The notes beneath the pieces are model-generated. The model searched no databases and was not told the origin of the DNA. It saw only the letters and a program-made list of their open reading frames with translations. A stretch of 64,000 bases of DNA, taken from positions 116,158 to 180,157 of the forward strand of contig NZ_LXET01000063.1 in the NCBI RefSeq assembly GCF_001655005.1, read 5' to 3'. Below are positions 16,731-25,594 of the stretch, piece after piece. The position numbers and the translations under genes are program-made. Every line of letters starts with the position of its first letter. The first letter of the stretch is position 1. The stretch is from Hafnia paralvei ATCC 29927 (GTDB taxonomy: Bacteria > Pseudomonadota > Gammaproteobacteria > Enterobacterales > Enterobacteriaceae).

Positions 16731-18365
16731 ATGGATTCGCAACGCAATCTACTCCTCATCGCTCTGCTGTTCGTGTCTTTCATGATCTGGCAAGCATGGC
16801 AAACGGATAACAATCCGCAGCCTACCGCTCAGACCGCAGGACAGACCGCGAACACCACGACAGCCGATGCATCTAGTCAGGCTGTGCCAGAAAGTGGCCA
16901 GGGTAAACTGATTACGGTTAAGACTGATGTTCTGTCTTTAACCATTAACACCCGTGGTGGTGATATCGAACAGGCCAACCTGTTAGCGTATCCAGCTACT
17001 TTAGGTTCTGATAAGCCATTTGAGCTGTTAGAAACCACCCCAGATTTCATCTATCAGGCTCAAAGCGGTCTGACAGGTAAAAATGGTCCAGATAATCCAG
17101 CTAACGGTGACCGTCCACTGTACACCGCTGATCAAACCAATTTTGAATTGGTTAACGGTCAGGACGAGCTGCGCATTCCTTTGACATACACAGCGAAAGA
17201 CGGCGTGGTCTATACCAAGACCTTCGTTCTCAAACGTGGTGACTATGCTATCGGCGTGGACTATAAAGTTAAGAACAGCAGCGCACAGCCGCTGGATCTA
17301 ACTCTGTTCGGTCAGTTGAAGCAGTCTATTGATTTGCCTAAACACCGCGACACAGGCAGCAGCAACTTTGCACTGCACACCTTCCGTGGTGCGGCGTACT
17401 CTTCAAGCGATGATAAGTATCAGAAGTATGCGTTTGATAAAGACCCGCTGAATATCACGACCAAAGGTGGCTGGGTTGCGATGTTGCAACAGTACTTTGC
17501 TACTGCATGGATCCCGCAAACCAACAGCACCAACCAGTTCTATACCGCAAATCTGGGTAATGGACTGTCAGCGATTGGCTTTAAAGCAGAGCCGGTTGTT
17601 GTTGCACCAGGCACTGAGAAAAACCTGAACGCAACGCTGTGGGTCGGTCCTGAAATCCAGAGTGATATGGCTGCCGTGGCGCCGCATTTGGATCTGACCG
17701 TAGACTACGGCTGGTTATGGTTCATCTCTCAGCCGCTGTTTAAACTGCTAAAATTCATTCACAGCTTTATCGGTAACTGGGGCTTCTCGATTATCGTCAT
17801 TACCTTCATCGTTCGTGGCATCATGTACCCGCTGACTAAAGCGCAGTACACCTCCATGGCGAAAATGCGTATGCTGCAGCCAAAACTGGCGGCAATGCGT
17901 GAACGCATTGGTGATGACAAACAGCGCATGAGCCAAGAAATGATGGCGCTGTACAAGTCAGAGAAAGTTAACCCACTGGGTGGATGTCTACCGCTCGTCA
18001 TCCAGATGCCAATCTTCTTGGCACTGTATTACATGCTGATGGGCTCAGTAGAACTGCGCCAGGCTCCATTTGCGCTGTGGATCCATGACTTGGCTGCACA
18101 AGACCCGTACTACATCTTGCCAATTCTGATGGGTATCACGATGTTCTTCATTCAGAAGATGTCGCCAACCACAGTTACTGACCCGATGCAGCAGAAGATT
18201 ATGACGTTTATGCCTGTCATCTTCACGGTGTTCTTCCTGTGGTTCCCATCAGGTCTGGTGCTGTACTATATCGTCAGCAACCTGGTGACCATCCTCCAGC
18301 AACAGCTGATCTACCGTGGTCTTGAGAAACGTGGCCTACACAGCCGCGACAAGAAAAAATCATAA
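16731..18365 (+). CDS. yidC: Membrane protein insertase YidC
   Basis: Oxa1-family insertase for inner-membrane proteins, alone or with SecYEG. The ATG at 16731 (MDSQRNLLLIALL) gives 544 residues (E. coli 548); an upstream in-frame ATG lies inside yidD. TM1 is residues about 7-24, a large periplasmic beta-sandwich domain runs to about 345, then five TM segments with the conserved hydrophilic-groove Arg (ITFIVRGIMYPLTK). A basic cytoplasmic tail LEKRGLHSRDKKKS ends the protein. A strong terminator follows. Confidence 0.98.
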   Translation: MDSQRNLLLIALLFVSFMIWQAWQTDNNPQPTAQTAGQTANTTTADASSQAVPESGQGKLITVKTDVLSLTINTRGGDIEQANLLAYPATLGSDKPFELLETTPDFIYQAQSGLTGKNGPDNPANGDRPLYTADQTNFELVNGQDELRIPLTYTAKDGVVYTKTFVLKRGDYAIGVDYKVKNSSAQPLDLTLFGQLKQSIDLPKHRDTGSSNFALHTFRGAAYSSSDDKYQKYAFDKDPLNITTKGGWVAMLQQYFATAWIPQTNSTNQFYTANLGNGLSAIGFKAEPVVVAPGTEKNLNATLWVGPEIQSDMAAVAPHLDLTVDYGWLWFISQPLFKLLKFIHSFIGNWGFSIIVITFIVRGIMYPLTKAQYTSMAKMRMLQPKLAAMRERIGDDKQRMSQEMMALYKSEKVNPLGGCLPLVIQMPIFLALYYMLMGSVELRQAPFALWIHDLAAQDPYYILPILMGITMFFIQKMSPTTVTDPMQQKIMTFMPVIFTVFFLWFPSGLVLYYIVSNLVTILQQQLIYRGLEKRGLHSRDKKKS

Positions 18366-18390
18366 TCCACGCGATGATTTGAGTTGAGTA

Positions 18391-18416
18391 AGGCGGTCAA
18401 TTGACCGCCTTTTTTT
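18391..18416 (+). terminator. Rho-independent terminator after yidC
   Basis: AGGCGGTCAA/TTGACCGCCT is a perfect inverted repeat (18391-18410) followed by a run of Ts, 25 nt past the yidC stop. It separates the rpmH-yidC unit from mnmE. Confidence 0.9.
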
Positions 18417-18454
18417 ATGGTACGCATTTAATTTTGTAACAAGAGAGTATGACT

Positions 18455-19819
18455 ATGAGCCAATCCGACACCATCGTTGCTCAGGCAACCCCCCCTGGAC
18501 GCGGCGGCGTAGGCATTCTGCGTATATCAGGCCGTCAGGCAGAAGAAGTCGCTATGGCGTTACTCGGTAAATTACCTAAGCCACGCTACGCAGATTACCT
18601 GCCGTTTAAAGACGCTGACGGCAGCGTATTGGATCAAGGAATTGCCTTGTATTTCCCTGGCCCAAACTCATTTACCGGTGAAGACGTGCTGGAGTTGCAA
18701 GGGCATGGCGGGCCCGTCATTCTCGATCTGCTACTGAAACGCATTCTTCTGATGCCCAATGTACGAATCGCTCGCCCCGGAGAGTTCTCTGAGCGCGCAT
18801 TCCTCAACGATAAACTGGATTTAGCACAAGCCGAAGCGATTGCCGATCTGATCGATGCCAGCTCAGAACAAGCAGCTCGCTCTGCGGTAAACTCACTGCA
18901 AGGCGCCTTCTCTAATCGTGTTAATCAGCTGGTTGAAGCATTAACGCATCTGCGTATCTTCGTTGAAGCCGCTATCGATTTTCCTGATGAAGAAATCGAC
19001 TTTCTCTCCGATGGAAAAATTGAGGCTCAGCTTAACGGTGTTATGGGGGAACTTCAGGCGGTACGCGCCGAAGCACGCCAGGGCAGTTTATTACGCGAAG
19101 GGATGAAGGTGGTGATTGCTGGTCGTCCTAACGCAGGTAAGTCCAGTCTGTTGAACGCACTCGCAGGTCGCGAAGCGGCTATCGTGACTGATATTGCCGG
19201 AACGACCCGCGACGTCTTACGTGAACATATTCATATCGATGGCATGCCATTGCATATTATTGATACCGCAGGATTACGCGAAGCAAGCGACGAAGTTGAA
19301 CGCATTGGTATCGAACGTGCTTGGAACGAGATCGAACAGGCTGACCGCGTCCTGTTTATGGTTGATGGTACCACCACCGATGCCATTGAACCTGCGACTA
19401 TCTGGCCAGAATTTATGGCTCGACTTCCTAAAACGCTGCCGATTACCGTCGTGCGCAACAAAGCAGATGTGACGGGAGAAACGCTGGGACTAAGCGAAGT
19501 AAATGGTTACTCACTAATCAGATTATCCGCTCGTACCGGTGAAGGCATTGATGTGCTGCGCGATCATCTAAAACAAAGCATGGGCTTCACCAGCAATATG
19601 GAAGGAGGGTTCTTGGCCCGCCGTCGTCACTTACAGGCACTGGAAACCGCGGCTATGCACCTTGAACAAGGCAAGGAGCAGTTATTGAGCGCCTATGCAG
19701 GTGAATTACTGGCTGAAGAGCTACGGCTCGCCCAGCAGGCTCTGAGTGAGATTACCGGTGAATTCACGTCTGATGATTTGCTAGGAAGAATTTTCTCTAG
19801 CTTCTGTATTGGTAAGTGA
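18455..19819 (+). CDS. mnmE: tRNA modification GTPase MnmE
   Basis: With MnmG it installs the cmnm5/mnm5 group on the wobble uridine of several tRNAs. 454 residues as in E. coli. The N-terminal formyl-THF-binding domain has ATPPGRGGVGILRISG; the inserted GTPase domain has G1 GRPNAGKSS, G3 DTAGLRE and G4 NKAD; the C-terminus ends FCIGK, with the catalytic Cys. The second ATG (18455) lies 9 nt from AAGAGAG and matches the E. coli start; the first, 6 nt earlier, is too close. mnmG is also in this window near oriC. Confidence 0.98.
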   Translation: MSQSDTIVAQATPPGRGGVGILRISGRQAEEVAMALLGKLPKPRYADYLPFKDADGSVLDQGIALYFPGPNSFTGEDVLELQGHGGPVILDLLLKRILLMPNVRIARPGEFSERAFLNDKLDLAQAEAIADLIDASSEQAARSAVNSLQGAFSNRVNQLVEALTHLRIFVEAAIDFPDEEIDFLSDGKIEAQLNGVMGELQAVRAEARQGSLLREGMKVVIAGRPNAGKSSLLNALAGREAAIVTDIAGTTRDVLREHIHIDGMPLHIIDTAGLREASDEVERIGIERAWNEIEQADRVLFMVDGTTTDAIEPATIWPEFMARLPKTLPITVVRNKADVTGETLGLSEVNGYSLIRLSARTGEGIDVLRDHLKQSMGFTSNMEGGFLARRRHLQALETAAMHLEQGKEQLLSAYAGELLAEELRLAQQALSEITGEFTSDDLLGRIFSSFCIGK

Positions 19820-19833
19820 TCACTTCCGCTTAA

Positions 19834-19854
19834 AAACCCGCCATCGGCGGGTTT
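19834..19854. terminator. Bidirectional terminator between mnmE and the ydjX-like gene
   Basis: AAACCCGCC, a short loop, GGCGGGTTT in the 37-bp gap between two convergent genes. A-rich and T-rich flanks on both sides allow use from either direction. Confidence 0.8.
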
Positions 19855-19856
19855 TA

Positions 19857-20417
19857 CTATTTGGCGAATCGTTTACTGAAAACTCTGCGCGTTATTTGTG
19901 TTAAAACAAACAGAACCACTCCGCAAAGAACCAACTTCATCGTTACTTCTAGAGTCACGCCATTTTCAGCTAACTCGCTCGCCATCAAAGTAAAAATAAA
20001 CGTTCCTGGCAGAATGGTTAGACACGAAATCATACAGTAACGCCAAAAAGGAATTCCCGTTAAGCCGTAGGCATAATTTTGAATATTGTATGGAAATAGC
20101 GGAATTAAGCGGGTAAAAATCAAGAAATCAACACCATAATGCTGAATACCTTGCTCTATCTGCTCGAATTTTTTATTTCCACTAAAACGCTGTAACAACC
20201 ATGAGCGGCCAAGATATCTCGCCAGCAAAAAGGAGAGAGAGGAGGACAAAGTTGCAGCAAACAATGAGATGATCGTTCCATAAAACGTACCAAAAACAAT
20301 GCCCCCAGCGATCACTAACACGCTACCGGGGAACAAAAACAGTGAGGCAATAACAAACAACAATACATAAGCGATAATTCCTATCCACCCATGTACACTT
20401 ATCCATTGCTGTAACAT
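19857..20417 (-). CDS. YdjX-like TVP38/TMEM64 (VTT) membrane protein, N-terminus broken
   Basis: Inner-membrane protein of the SNARE-associated/VTT (DedA-related) family; close to E. coli YdjX. The segment LFPGSVLVIAGGIVFG (about residues 28-43 here) and FLIFTRLIPLFPYNIQNYAY are the family core. The intact frame begins at an internal ATG (20417) with no good ribosome site and lacks the first TM helix and about 30 residues of YdjX. Those residues are encoded upstream in the same frame, but the natural start is one base out of frame (see 20418-20523). The gene is probably frameshifted, or a sequence error is present. E. coli has ydjX elsewhere. Confidence 0.82.
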   Translation of the reverse strand: MLQQWISVHGWIGIIAYVLLFVIASLFLFPGSVLVIAGGIVFGTFYGTIISLFAATLSSSLSFLLARYLGRSWLLQRFSGNKKFEQIEQGIQHYGVDFLIFTRLIPLFPYNIQNYAYGLTGIPFWRYCMISCLTILPGTFIFTLMASELAENGVTLEVTMKLVLCGVVLFVLTQITRRVFSKRFAK

Positions 20418-20530
20418 CTCGATATGTGAGAACCACTCACCTAGCGGGCTGTTGTGTAGAAGAATGGCGAGTACTAATAAAATTAGCCAAGCGACTCCCC
20501 GCTTAATCCTTCTTTTGCATCATAACTCCT
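20418..20530 (-). other. Displaced start and first TM helix of the ydjX-like gene
   Basis: Minus strand: AGGAGTT (20524-20530), then ATGATG (20518-20523), then CAAAAGAAGGATTAA, which stops after six codons. Skipping one base at about 20508-20512 joins this start to a continuous frame reading KRGVAWLILLVLAILLHNSP, a TM helix expected at the YdjX N-terminus, then on into the downstream reading frame. A one-base insertion in AAGAAGG explains everything. Confidence 0.7.
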
Positions 20531-20747
20531 CATTCCCATTTCATTTTCCGCTGACCAATATGCCATTGGGCTTACGTAGCGCTAACGATGAATTTGTTAG
20601 TTTAATCAGTGCGCTGCCGCACAGTTCACATAAAATCGAGTGACTAAATACTCTGCTTAGATAAATAATCCAGAGACCAGAAACGCTTACGCTATAGTTA
20701 TTAGGTAGCATTCTTACACCAATTCATCCGTAAATCAGGGAGCGACT
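20531..20747. other. Intergenic region before yieE
   Basis: Together with 20418-20530 this makes a 330-bp gap between divergent genes. It presumably carries both promoters. I see no repeat, terminator or clear operator; an AT-rich stretch TATAGTTATTAGG (20693-20705) could include a -10 for yieE. Confidence 0.35.
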
Positions 20748-21479
20748 ATGGAGAATCATTTTGCTTGGTGGTATCTATCCAACCGCCCCTTAGACGTTTA
20801 TCGTCTTACCGAAGATCTGATTGCCACATCACTACACTATTCACCCAAACGTCGTGAACGATTTCTGCATGGCCGCGCGCTACTTGCAGAACTCATGTTT
20901 CAACTTTACGGTTACGAAAAGCTACCACGCTTAGCCATTGCTCCTAGTGGTAGGCCCTGTTTTGTTGATCCTACGCTGCCAGATTTTAGCCTCGGATATG
21001 CCGGTGGTGTCGTTGCGGTCATGCTCGGCTCCAATGGTAAAGTCGGCATGGACGTTGAAGTTATTCGCGCACGTCAGGGTGGTTTTATTCACCTTCAACA
21101 GCAGCATCTTACCAGCAGCGAAAAAATTTGGATCGATGGACAGGCCGACCGTTTAGAGGCCACAACGCAGCTTTGGGCTATTCGCGAATCAGTGCTTAAG
21201 ATATCGGGGCTAGGAACAAGCGGCTTACAAACCCTGCGTCTTCAACCTAACGCAGGAAAATTACGTTCAACAGCAACGCCGCAGGTCGAGACCATTAGTG
21301 CGATACAGGGTGAAATTGCTTGGGCATGCAGTAAATCACCAACGCTTGGACAGCTTAATTACTGGTTAATGGATAAAAATAATCAGCTGATAAATATCAC
21401 CGCAGAGAAAAATACAGAGCTAAAAGAGTCCACCACCTACTTACGCTTTACTAGTCATTCACCAATACAAACCCTGTGA
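20748..21479 (+). CDS. yieE: Phosphopantetheinyl transferase superfamily protein YieE
   Basis: Resembles Sfp-type 4'-phosphopantetheinyl transferases, which activate carrier proteins with CoA. 243 residues. Recognisable family segments: APSGRPCF, FSLGYAGG (usual FNLSHS), GKVGMDVEVIR (Mg-binding D and E) and the late motif WAIRESVLKISG, where the usual W-x-x-K-E has Arg for Lys. E. coli YieE has similar substitutions (SISYAG, RRSVLK). The carrier protein target is unknown, and the altered motif leaves activity uncertain. Its place before yieF is conserved with E. coli. Confidence 0.87.
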   Translation: MENHFAWWYLSNRPLDVYRLTEDLIATSLHYSPKRRERFLHGRALLAELMFQLYGYEKLPRLAIAPSGRPCFVDPTLPDFSLGYAGGVVAVMLGSNGKVGMDVEVIRARQGGFIHLQQQHLTSSEKIWIDGQADRLEATTQLWAIRESVLKISGLGTSGLQTLRLQPNAGKLRSTATPQVETISAIQGEIAWACSKSPTLGQLNYWLMDKNNQLINITAEKNTELKESTTYLRFTSHSPIQTL

Positions 21480-21579
21480 ATGATAAGTCTGATATCAACT
21501 TATCTACTCTATGATTGATTATTGATCTAAGATGACTTCAGTGAAGTTCGGTTATATTACATCAAGAAATGGAGAACTT

Positions 21580-22146
21580 ATGTCAGATAAGCCACTGAAA
21601 ATTGTTACTTTATTGGGTAGCCTACGTAAAGGTTCCTATAATGCGATTGTCGCAAACGCGCTCCCCGACCTTGCACCTAAACACGTAACTATCGAAGCGC
21701 TGCCTTCCATTCGCGATATTCCTCTCTACGATGCCGATCTTCAGCAAGATGAAGGTTTTCCTGCTCAAATTGAAGCTATCGCCGAAGAAATCCGTCAGGC
21801 AGACGGCGTGATTATCGTGACGCCAGAATATAACTACTCCGTTCCAGGCGGACTTAAAAACGCGATCGACTGGATTTCTCGCCTACCTAATCAGCCGCTG
21901 GCAGGTAAACCTGTCGCCATCCAGACCAGCTCTATGGGCCCCATTGGCGGCGCTCGGTGTCAGTATCACTTACGTCAGATTTTGGTGTTCTTGGACTGCC
22001 AAGTCATGAATAAACCAGAGTTTATGGGGGGAGTGATCCAGAGCAAAGTGGATGAGCAGAAGGGCATACTAACAGATACTTCAACCATCGAATTCTTAGG
22101 CAAACAGCTCTCAGCATTTGCAGATTATGTGCGTCGCGTGGGCTGA
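21580..22146 (+). CDS. yieF: NADPH-dependent FMN/quinone (chromate) reductase YieF/ChrR
   Basis: Flavodoxin-fold quinone reductase; E. coli ChrR reduces quinones and, adventitiously, chromate. 188 residues as in E. coli. FMN-binding loop LLGSLRKGSYN (about residues 12-22) and PEYNYSVPGGLKNAIDW (about 83-99) are diagnostic, as is SSMGPIGGARCQYHLRQIL. ATG at 21580 follows GGAGAACTT; an in-frame ATG 48 nt upstream lacks such a site. A terminator follows, shared with convergent adeP. Confidence 0.95.
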   Translation: MSDKPLKIVTLLGSLRKGSYNAIVANALPDLAPKHVTIEALPSIRDIPLYDADLQQDEGFPAQIEAIAEEIRQADGVIIVTPEYNYSVPGGLKNAIDWISRLPNQPLAGKPVAIQTSSMGPIGGARCQYHLRQILVFLDCQVMNKPEFMGGVIQSKVDEQKGILTDTSTIEFLGKQLSAFADYVRRVG

Positions 22147-22152
22147 TGCATT

Positions 22153-22177
22153 AAACCTCCCCTTGTAGGGGAGGTTT
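22153..22177. terminator. Terminator between yieF and adeP
   Basis: AAACCTCCCC (22153-22162) pairs with GGGGAGGTTT (22168-22177) around TTGTA, in the 45-bp gap between two convergent genes. The U tracts are short (TTTAGG and TTTAATG). Confidence 0.7.
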
Positions 22178-22191
22178 AGGCTAGCGAGTCA

Positions 22192-23529
22192 TTAATGTGC
22201 GTCAACAAACACAATTTTCAGCACAAACAACAGCGCAACAATCACCACGCATGGGCTAATTTCACGCCAACGGCCTGTGCCTAATTTCATAATGCAGTAA
22301 GAAATAAAGCCAAGCGCGATACCTTCGGTGATAGAGAAGCTAAACGGCATCATCACCGCAGTGATAAATGCAGGCACCGCTTCGGTCAGGTCATCCCACT
22401 TCACGCGAGCCAAACTCGACGTCATCAATACGCCAACATAAATCAGCGCACCAGCCGCGGCATACGCAGGAACCATACCAGCCAGTGGCGAAAGGAAGAT
22501 CACCAGTAGGAATAAAATCCCTACTACTACGGCCGTTAAGCCAGTACGACCACCGACAGAAACACCAGAGGTACTTTCGATATAGGCGGTAACGGATGAG
22601 GTTCCGAAGAAAGAACCGACGACAGAGCTGATACTGTCCACGTATAGCGCTTGTTTCATGCGCGGAAACTTGCCGTTTTTATCCGCCAATCCTGCTTTAT
22701 CAGTCACACCAATCAATGTGCCTGATGAGTCGAACAGGTTTACCAGCATGAAGGAGAAAATCACACCCGCTAGACCAACATTCAGCGCTCCCGCCAAATC
22801 GACCTGACCCACGACGCTAGTTACGTTCGGCGGCATCGAGAACAACCCAGTATAATGTACGTCTCCTAAAGCCCAACCGATAAGCGTAGTGACAACAATG
22901 GAGACTAATACTGCGGCGTGAAAGTTGCGTGATGACAGGATCGCGATAATAAAGAATCCCAATGCACCGAGTAAAACGCTATGAGAAGTTAAACTCCCAA
23001 CGGCAACCAGAGTGTCAGTATTCGATACGATGATACCGGCATTTTTCAGCCCCATCATGGCAATAAACAGGCCGATACCGCTGGTGATCCCTACACGCAG
23101 GCTCATTGGAATATTAGCAATCATCCAATAGCGAATACGGAAAATCGTTAGCAGCAATAAACCTACTGCCCCCCAGAAAATAGCCCCCATACCCACTTGC
23201 CACGTCAGCCCCATAGCACCGACGACGACAAAAGCAAAGAAGGCATTCAGCCCCATAGCAGGAGCTAAGGCAACAGGCAAATTAGCCAGCAACCCCATAA
23301 AAATACTACCGAAAGCGGCAATCAGACAGGTCGTAACAAACACGGCCTGAGTATCCATACCTGCAGCACCTAGAATCTGCGGGTTAACGAAAACGATATA
23401 TACCATCGTCAAAAACGTCGTGATACCGGCGATCATTTCAGTTTTTGCAGTGGTACCATGCTCCTGCAACTTGAAGACACGCTCAAAAAGCCCCTGCCCT
23501 TGGGCAGAGTTTGAAGTTGAATTATTCAT
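22192..23529 (-). CDS. adeP: Adenine:proton permease AdeP
   Basis: AzgA/NCS2-type purine permease with about 12-14 membrane segments, 445 residues as in E. coli AdeP (YieG). Conserved segments include PVALAPAMGLNAFFAFVV, VTDKAGLAD and TSSVTAYIESTSGVSVGGRTG, the substrate-binding half-helices. ATG at 23529 (MNNSTSN) matches the E. coli start region; a longer in-frame start has no support. The gene is divergent from adenine deaminase adeD with 219 bp between them, so uptake and deamination of adenine are linked here. E. coli carries the two genes far apart. Confidence 0.95.
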   Translation of the reverse strand: MNNSTSNSAQGQGLFERVFKLQEHGTTAKTEMIAGITTFLTMVYIVFVNPQILGAAGMDTQAVFVTTCLIAAFGSIFMGLLANLPVALAPAMGLNAFFAFVVVGAMGLTWQVGMGAIFWGAVGLLLLTIFRIRYWMIANIPMSLRVGITSGIGLFIAMMGLKNAGIIVSNTDTLVAVGSLTSHSVLLGALGFFIIAILSSRNFHAAVLVSIVVTTLIGWALGDVHYTGLFSMPPNVTSVVGQVDLAGALNVGLAGVIFSFMLVNLFDSSGTLIGVTDKAGLADKNGKFPRMKQALYVDSISSVVGSFFGTSSVTAYIESTSGVSVGGRTGLTAVVVGILFLLVIFLSPLAGMVPAYAAAGALIYVGVLMTSSLARVKWDDLTEAVPAFITAVMMPFSFSITEGIALGFISYCIMKLGTGRWREISPCVVIVALLFVLKIVFVDAH

Positions 23530-23748
23530 TCTATTAAATCCGGATGGATATTGGCTTTGGGAGAGTATCCTATACCAAAAGTGCCAAATAATGATCCCCA
23601 TCACACATATTTCGAGATGTTTTTTTACTCACCAAATTAGTGAGCCATATCACGTAGACCTATTTACGGCGTCATATAATCAATCTAAATCAATAAAAAT
23701 ACTTTAATATCAAAATGATAATAACATTTTCAATAAGGGTGAATTCGC

Positions 23749-25524
23749 ATGGAAAGCATTAATAATAAACATACGCAATCGCTTTCGCGCGAAGAAATGA
23801 TCCGCCTTCTGGCGGTTTCACGCGGTGATGAGGCTGCCGACTGCATTATTGACAATGTTCGCATCCTTGACCTGATAAATGGCGGGGAAATATCCGGCCC
23901 AATCGTTATTTGTAATAACAGCATTGCTGGTGTTGGCTCAGCCTACGCAGGTGCCGTTGCCCACAAGCGAATTGATGCAAACAATGCGGTCGCAGTTCCC
24001 GGTTTTATTGATTCCCACCTGCACATCGAATCCAGCATGATGACGCCGGTGACGTTTGAGAGCGCCACTCTACCTCTTGGGGTAACCAGCATCGTCTGCG
24101 ATCCCCATGAAATTGTGAATGTCATGGGTGAACAAGGATTGGAATGGTTTTTACGCTGTGCGGAACAGGCGCAACAAAACCAGTTTGTTCAGATCAGTTC
24201 ATGCGTACCGGCTCTGTCGGGTAGCGACATCAATGGTGCTGAGTTCCCATTAAGTGAGATGCTTAAATATCGCGATCATTCTCATGTGCTAGGTTTGGCA
24301 GAAATGATGAATTTTCCCGGCGTGATTGCCGGTGATAGCGACATTATGGATAAGCTCGACGCTTTCCGTCATTTGACGTTAGATGGGCATAGCCCAATGC
24401 TAAGCGGCAAAAATCTCAATGGCTATCTCGCTGCGGGTATCGAAAACTGCCATGAAACCTTGGCGTTACAAGAAGGTCGCGAAAAACTGTCACTCGGTAT
24501 GGCATTAATGATCCGCGAAGGTTCAGCGGCACGAAATCTGGATACGCTAGCACCGTTAATTTCTGAACTCAGCAGCCCGCAATGCATGCTGTGCACCGAT
24601 GACCGTAACCCTTGGGAAATCGCGCATGAAGGACATATCAATGCACTGATTTATCGTCTGATTAATCAGCATAATATCCCTGCTCACGTGGCTTACCGCG
24701 TCGCAAGCTGGTCAGCGGCTCGTCATTTTGGTTTAAAACGTCTAGGTCTGATAGCACCGGGGAAAAGAGCCGATATCGTATTACTTTCCGATGTACAGCA
24801 GGTGGTAATCCAGCAAGTCATTGTGGGTGGCAAGGTCGTGGACGCGCAGCGATTGAAAGAAACCTGTGAACAGAAACACCAGCAAACCCAACCACCAGTG
24901 CAAAATACGATTCGCCGAAACCCTGTTAACGCAGCAGAACTCGCACTACCGCTGGAAGTCGGCGTTAGCTACCGCGCGATTCAGATTATCCCGAACGAAC
25001 TCATCACCTGCACATTGCCGGTTACCTGGCTCGGAGAAAAATTTGATCACGACGACGTATGCCATATCGCCGTAATGGAACGTTACGGTCATCAAAAAAC
25101 ACCAGCACGGGGACTGCTGCAAAACTTCGGGTTACAACGCGGAGCAATGGCCGCAACGGTAAGCCACGACAGTCATAATATCGTGGTGATCGGTCACCAT
25201 CCGCGTGATATGGCTGTGGCCGTAAATCAGCTAATCGCAAACGGAGGCGGACTCTGCGTCGCCGACGAGGGGGAAGTAAAAAGCCATCTTGCTTTGCCTA
25301 TCGCAGGATTAATGAGCGATAAATCAGCCGCAGACATCGCCGATGATATTTCCTATTTGAAAACCGCCTGCCGCGCCTGCGGCGTTACGCTCAACGAACC
25401 TTTTATTCAGATGGCATTTTTATCGTTGCCTGTCATTCCATCACTGAAGCTAACAAGCTTAGGGTTATTTGACGTAGACCGCTTTGCATTTACAGAGACT
25501 CGCTTTTCTTCCCCAAGCGATTAA
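23749..25524 (+). CDS. adeD: Adenine deaminase
   Basis: Amidohydrolase-family enzyme converting adenine to hypoxanthine and ammonia. 591 residues, against 588 in E. coli AdeD (YicP). Metal-binding HLHIESSMMTPVTFE near residue 92, ICDPHEIVNVMGE near 118 (VCDPHEIVNVMG here), CTDDRNPWEIAHEGHI near 285, and TVSHDSHNIVVIG in the C-terminal part are family hallmarks. AAGGGTGAATTC precedes the ATG. It lies beside the adenine permease gene, which supports the assignment. Confidence 0.95.
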   Translation: MESINNKHTQSLSREEMIRLLAVSRGDEAADCIIDNVRILDLINGGEISGPIVICNNSIAGVGSAYAGAVAHKRIDANNAVAVPGFIDSHLHIESSMMTPVTFESATLPLGVTSIVCDPHEIVNVMGEQGLEWFLRCAEQAQQNQFVQISSCVPALSGSDINGAEFPLSEMLKYRDHSHVLGLAEMMNFPGVIAGDSDIMDKLDAFRHLTLDGHSPMLSGKNLNGYLAAGIENCHETLALQEGREKLSLGMALMIREGSAARNLDTLAPLISELSSPQCMLCTDDRNPWEIAHEGHINALIYRLINQHNIPAHVAYRVASWSAARHFGLKRLGLIAPGKRADIVLLSDVQQVVIQQVIVGGKVVDAQRLKETCEQKHQQTQPPVQNTIRRNPVNAAELALPLEVGVSYRAIQIIPNELITCTLPVTWLGEKFDHDDVCHIAVMERYGHQKTPARGLLQNFGLQRGAMAATVSHDSHNIVVIGHHPRDMAVAVNQLIANGGGLCVADEGEVKSHLALPIAGLMSDKSAADIADDISYLKTACRACGVTLNEPFIQMAFLSLPVIPSLKLTSLGLFDVDRFAFTETRFSSPSD

Positions 25525-25548
25525 ACTGGGCTCTGGTTTATCTCTGAC

Positions 25549-25571
25549 GACGGCAACGCAAGCTTGCCGTC
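25549..25571 (+). terminator. Hairpin between adeD and yieH
   Basis: GACGGCAA (25549-25556) pairs with TTGCCGTC (25564-25571) across a 7-nt loop. No U tract follows, so it is more likely an attenuator or mRNA-stabilising stem than a full terminator. Confidence 0.5.
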
Positions 25572-25594
25572 TGCCATGAAAACAAGGAAGCCCA

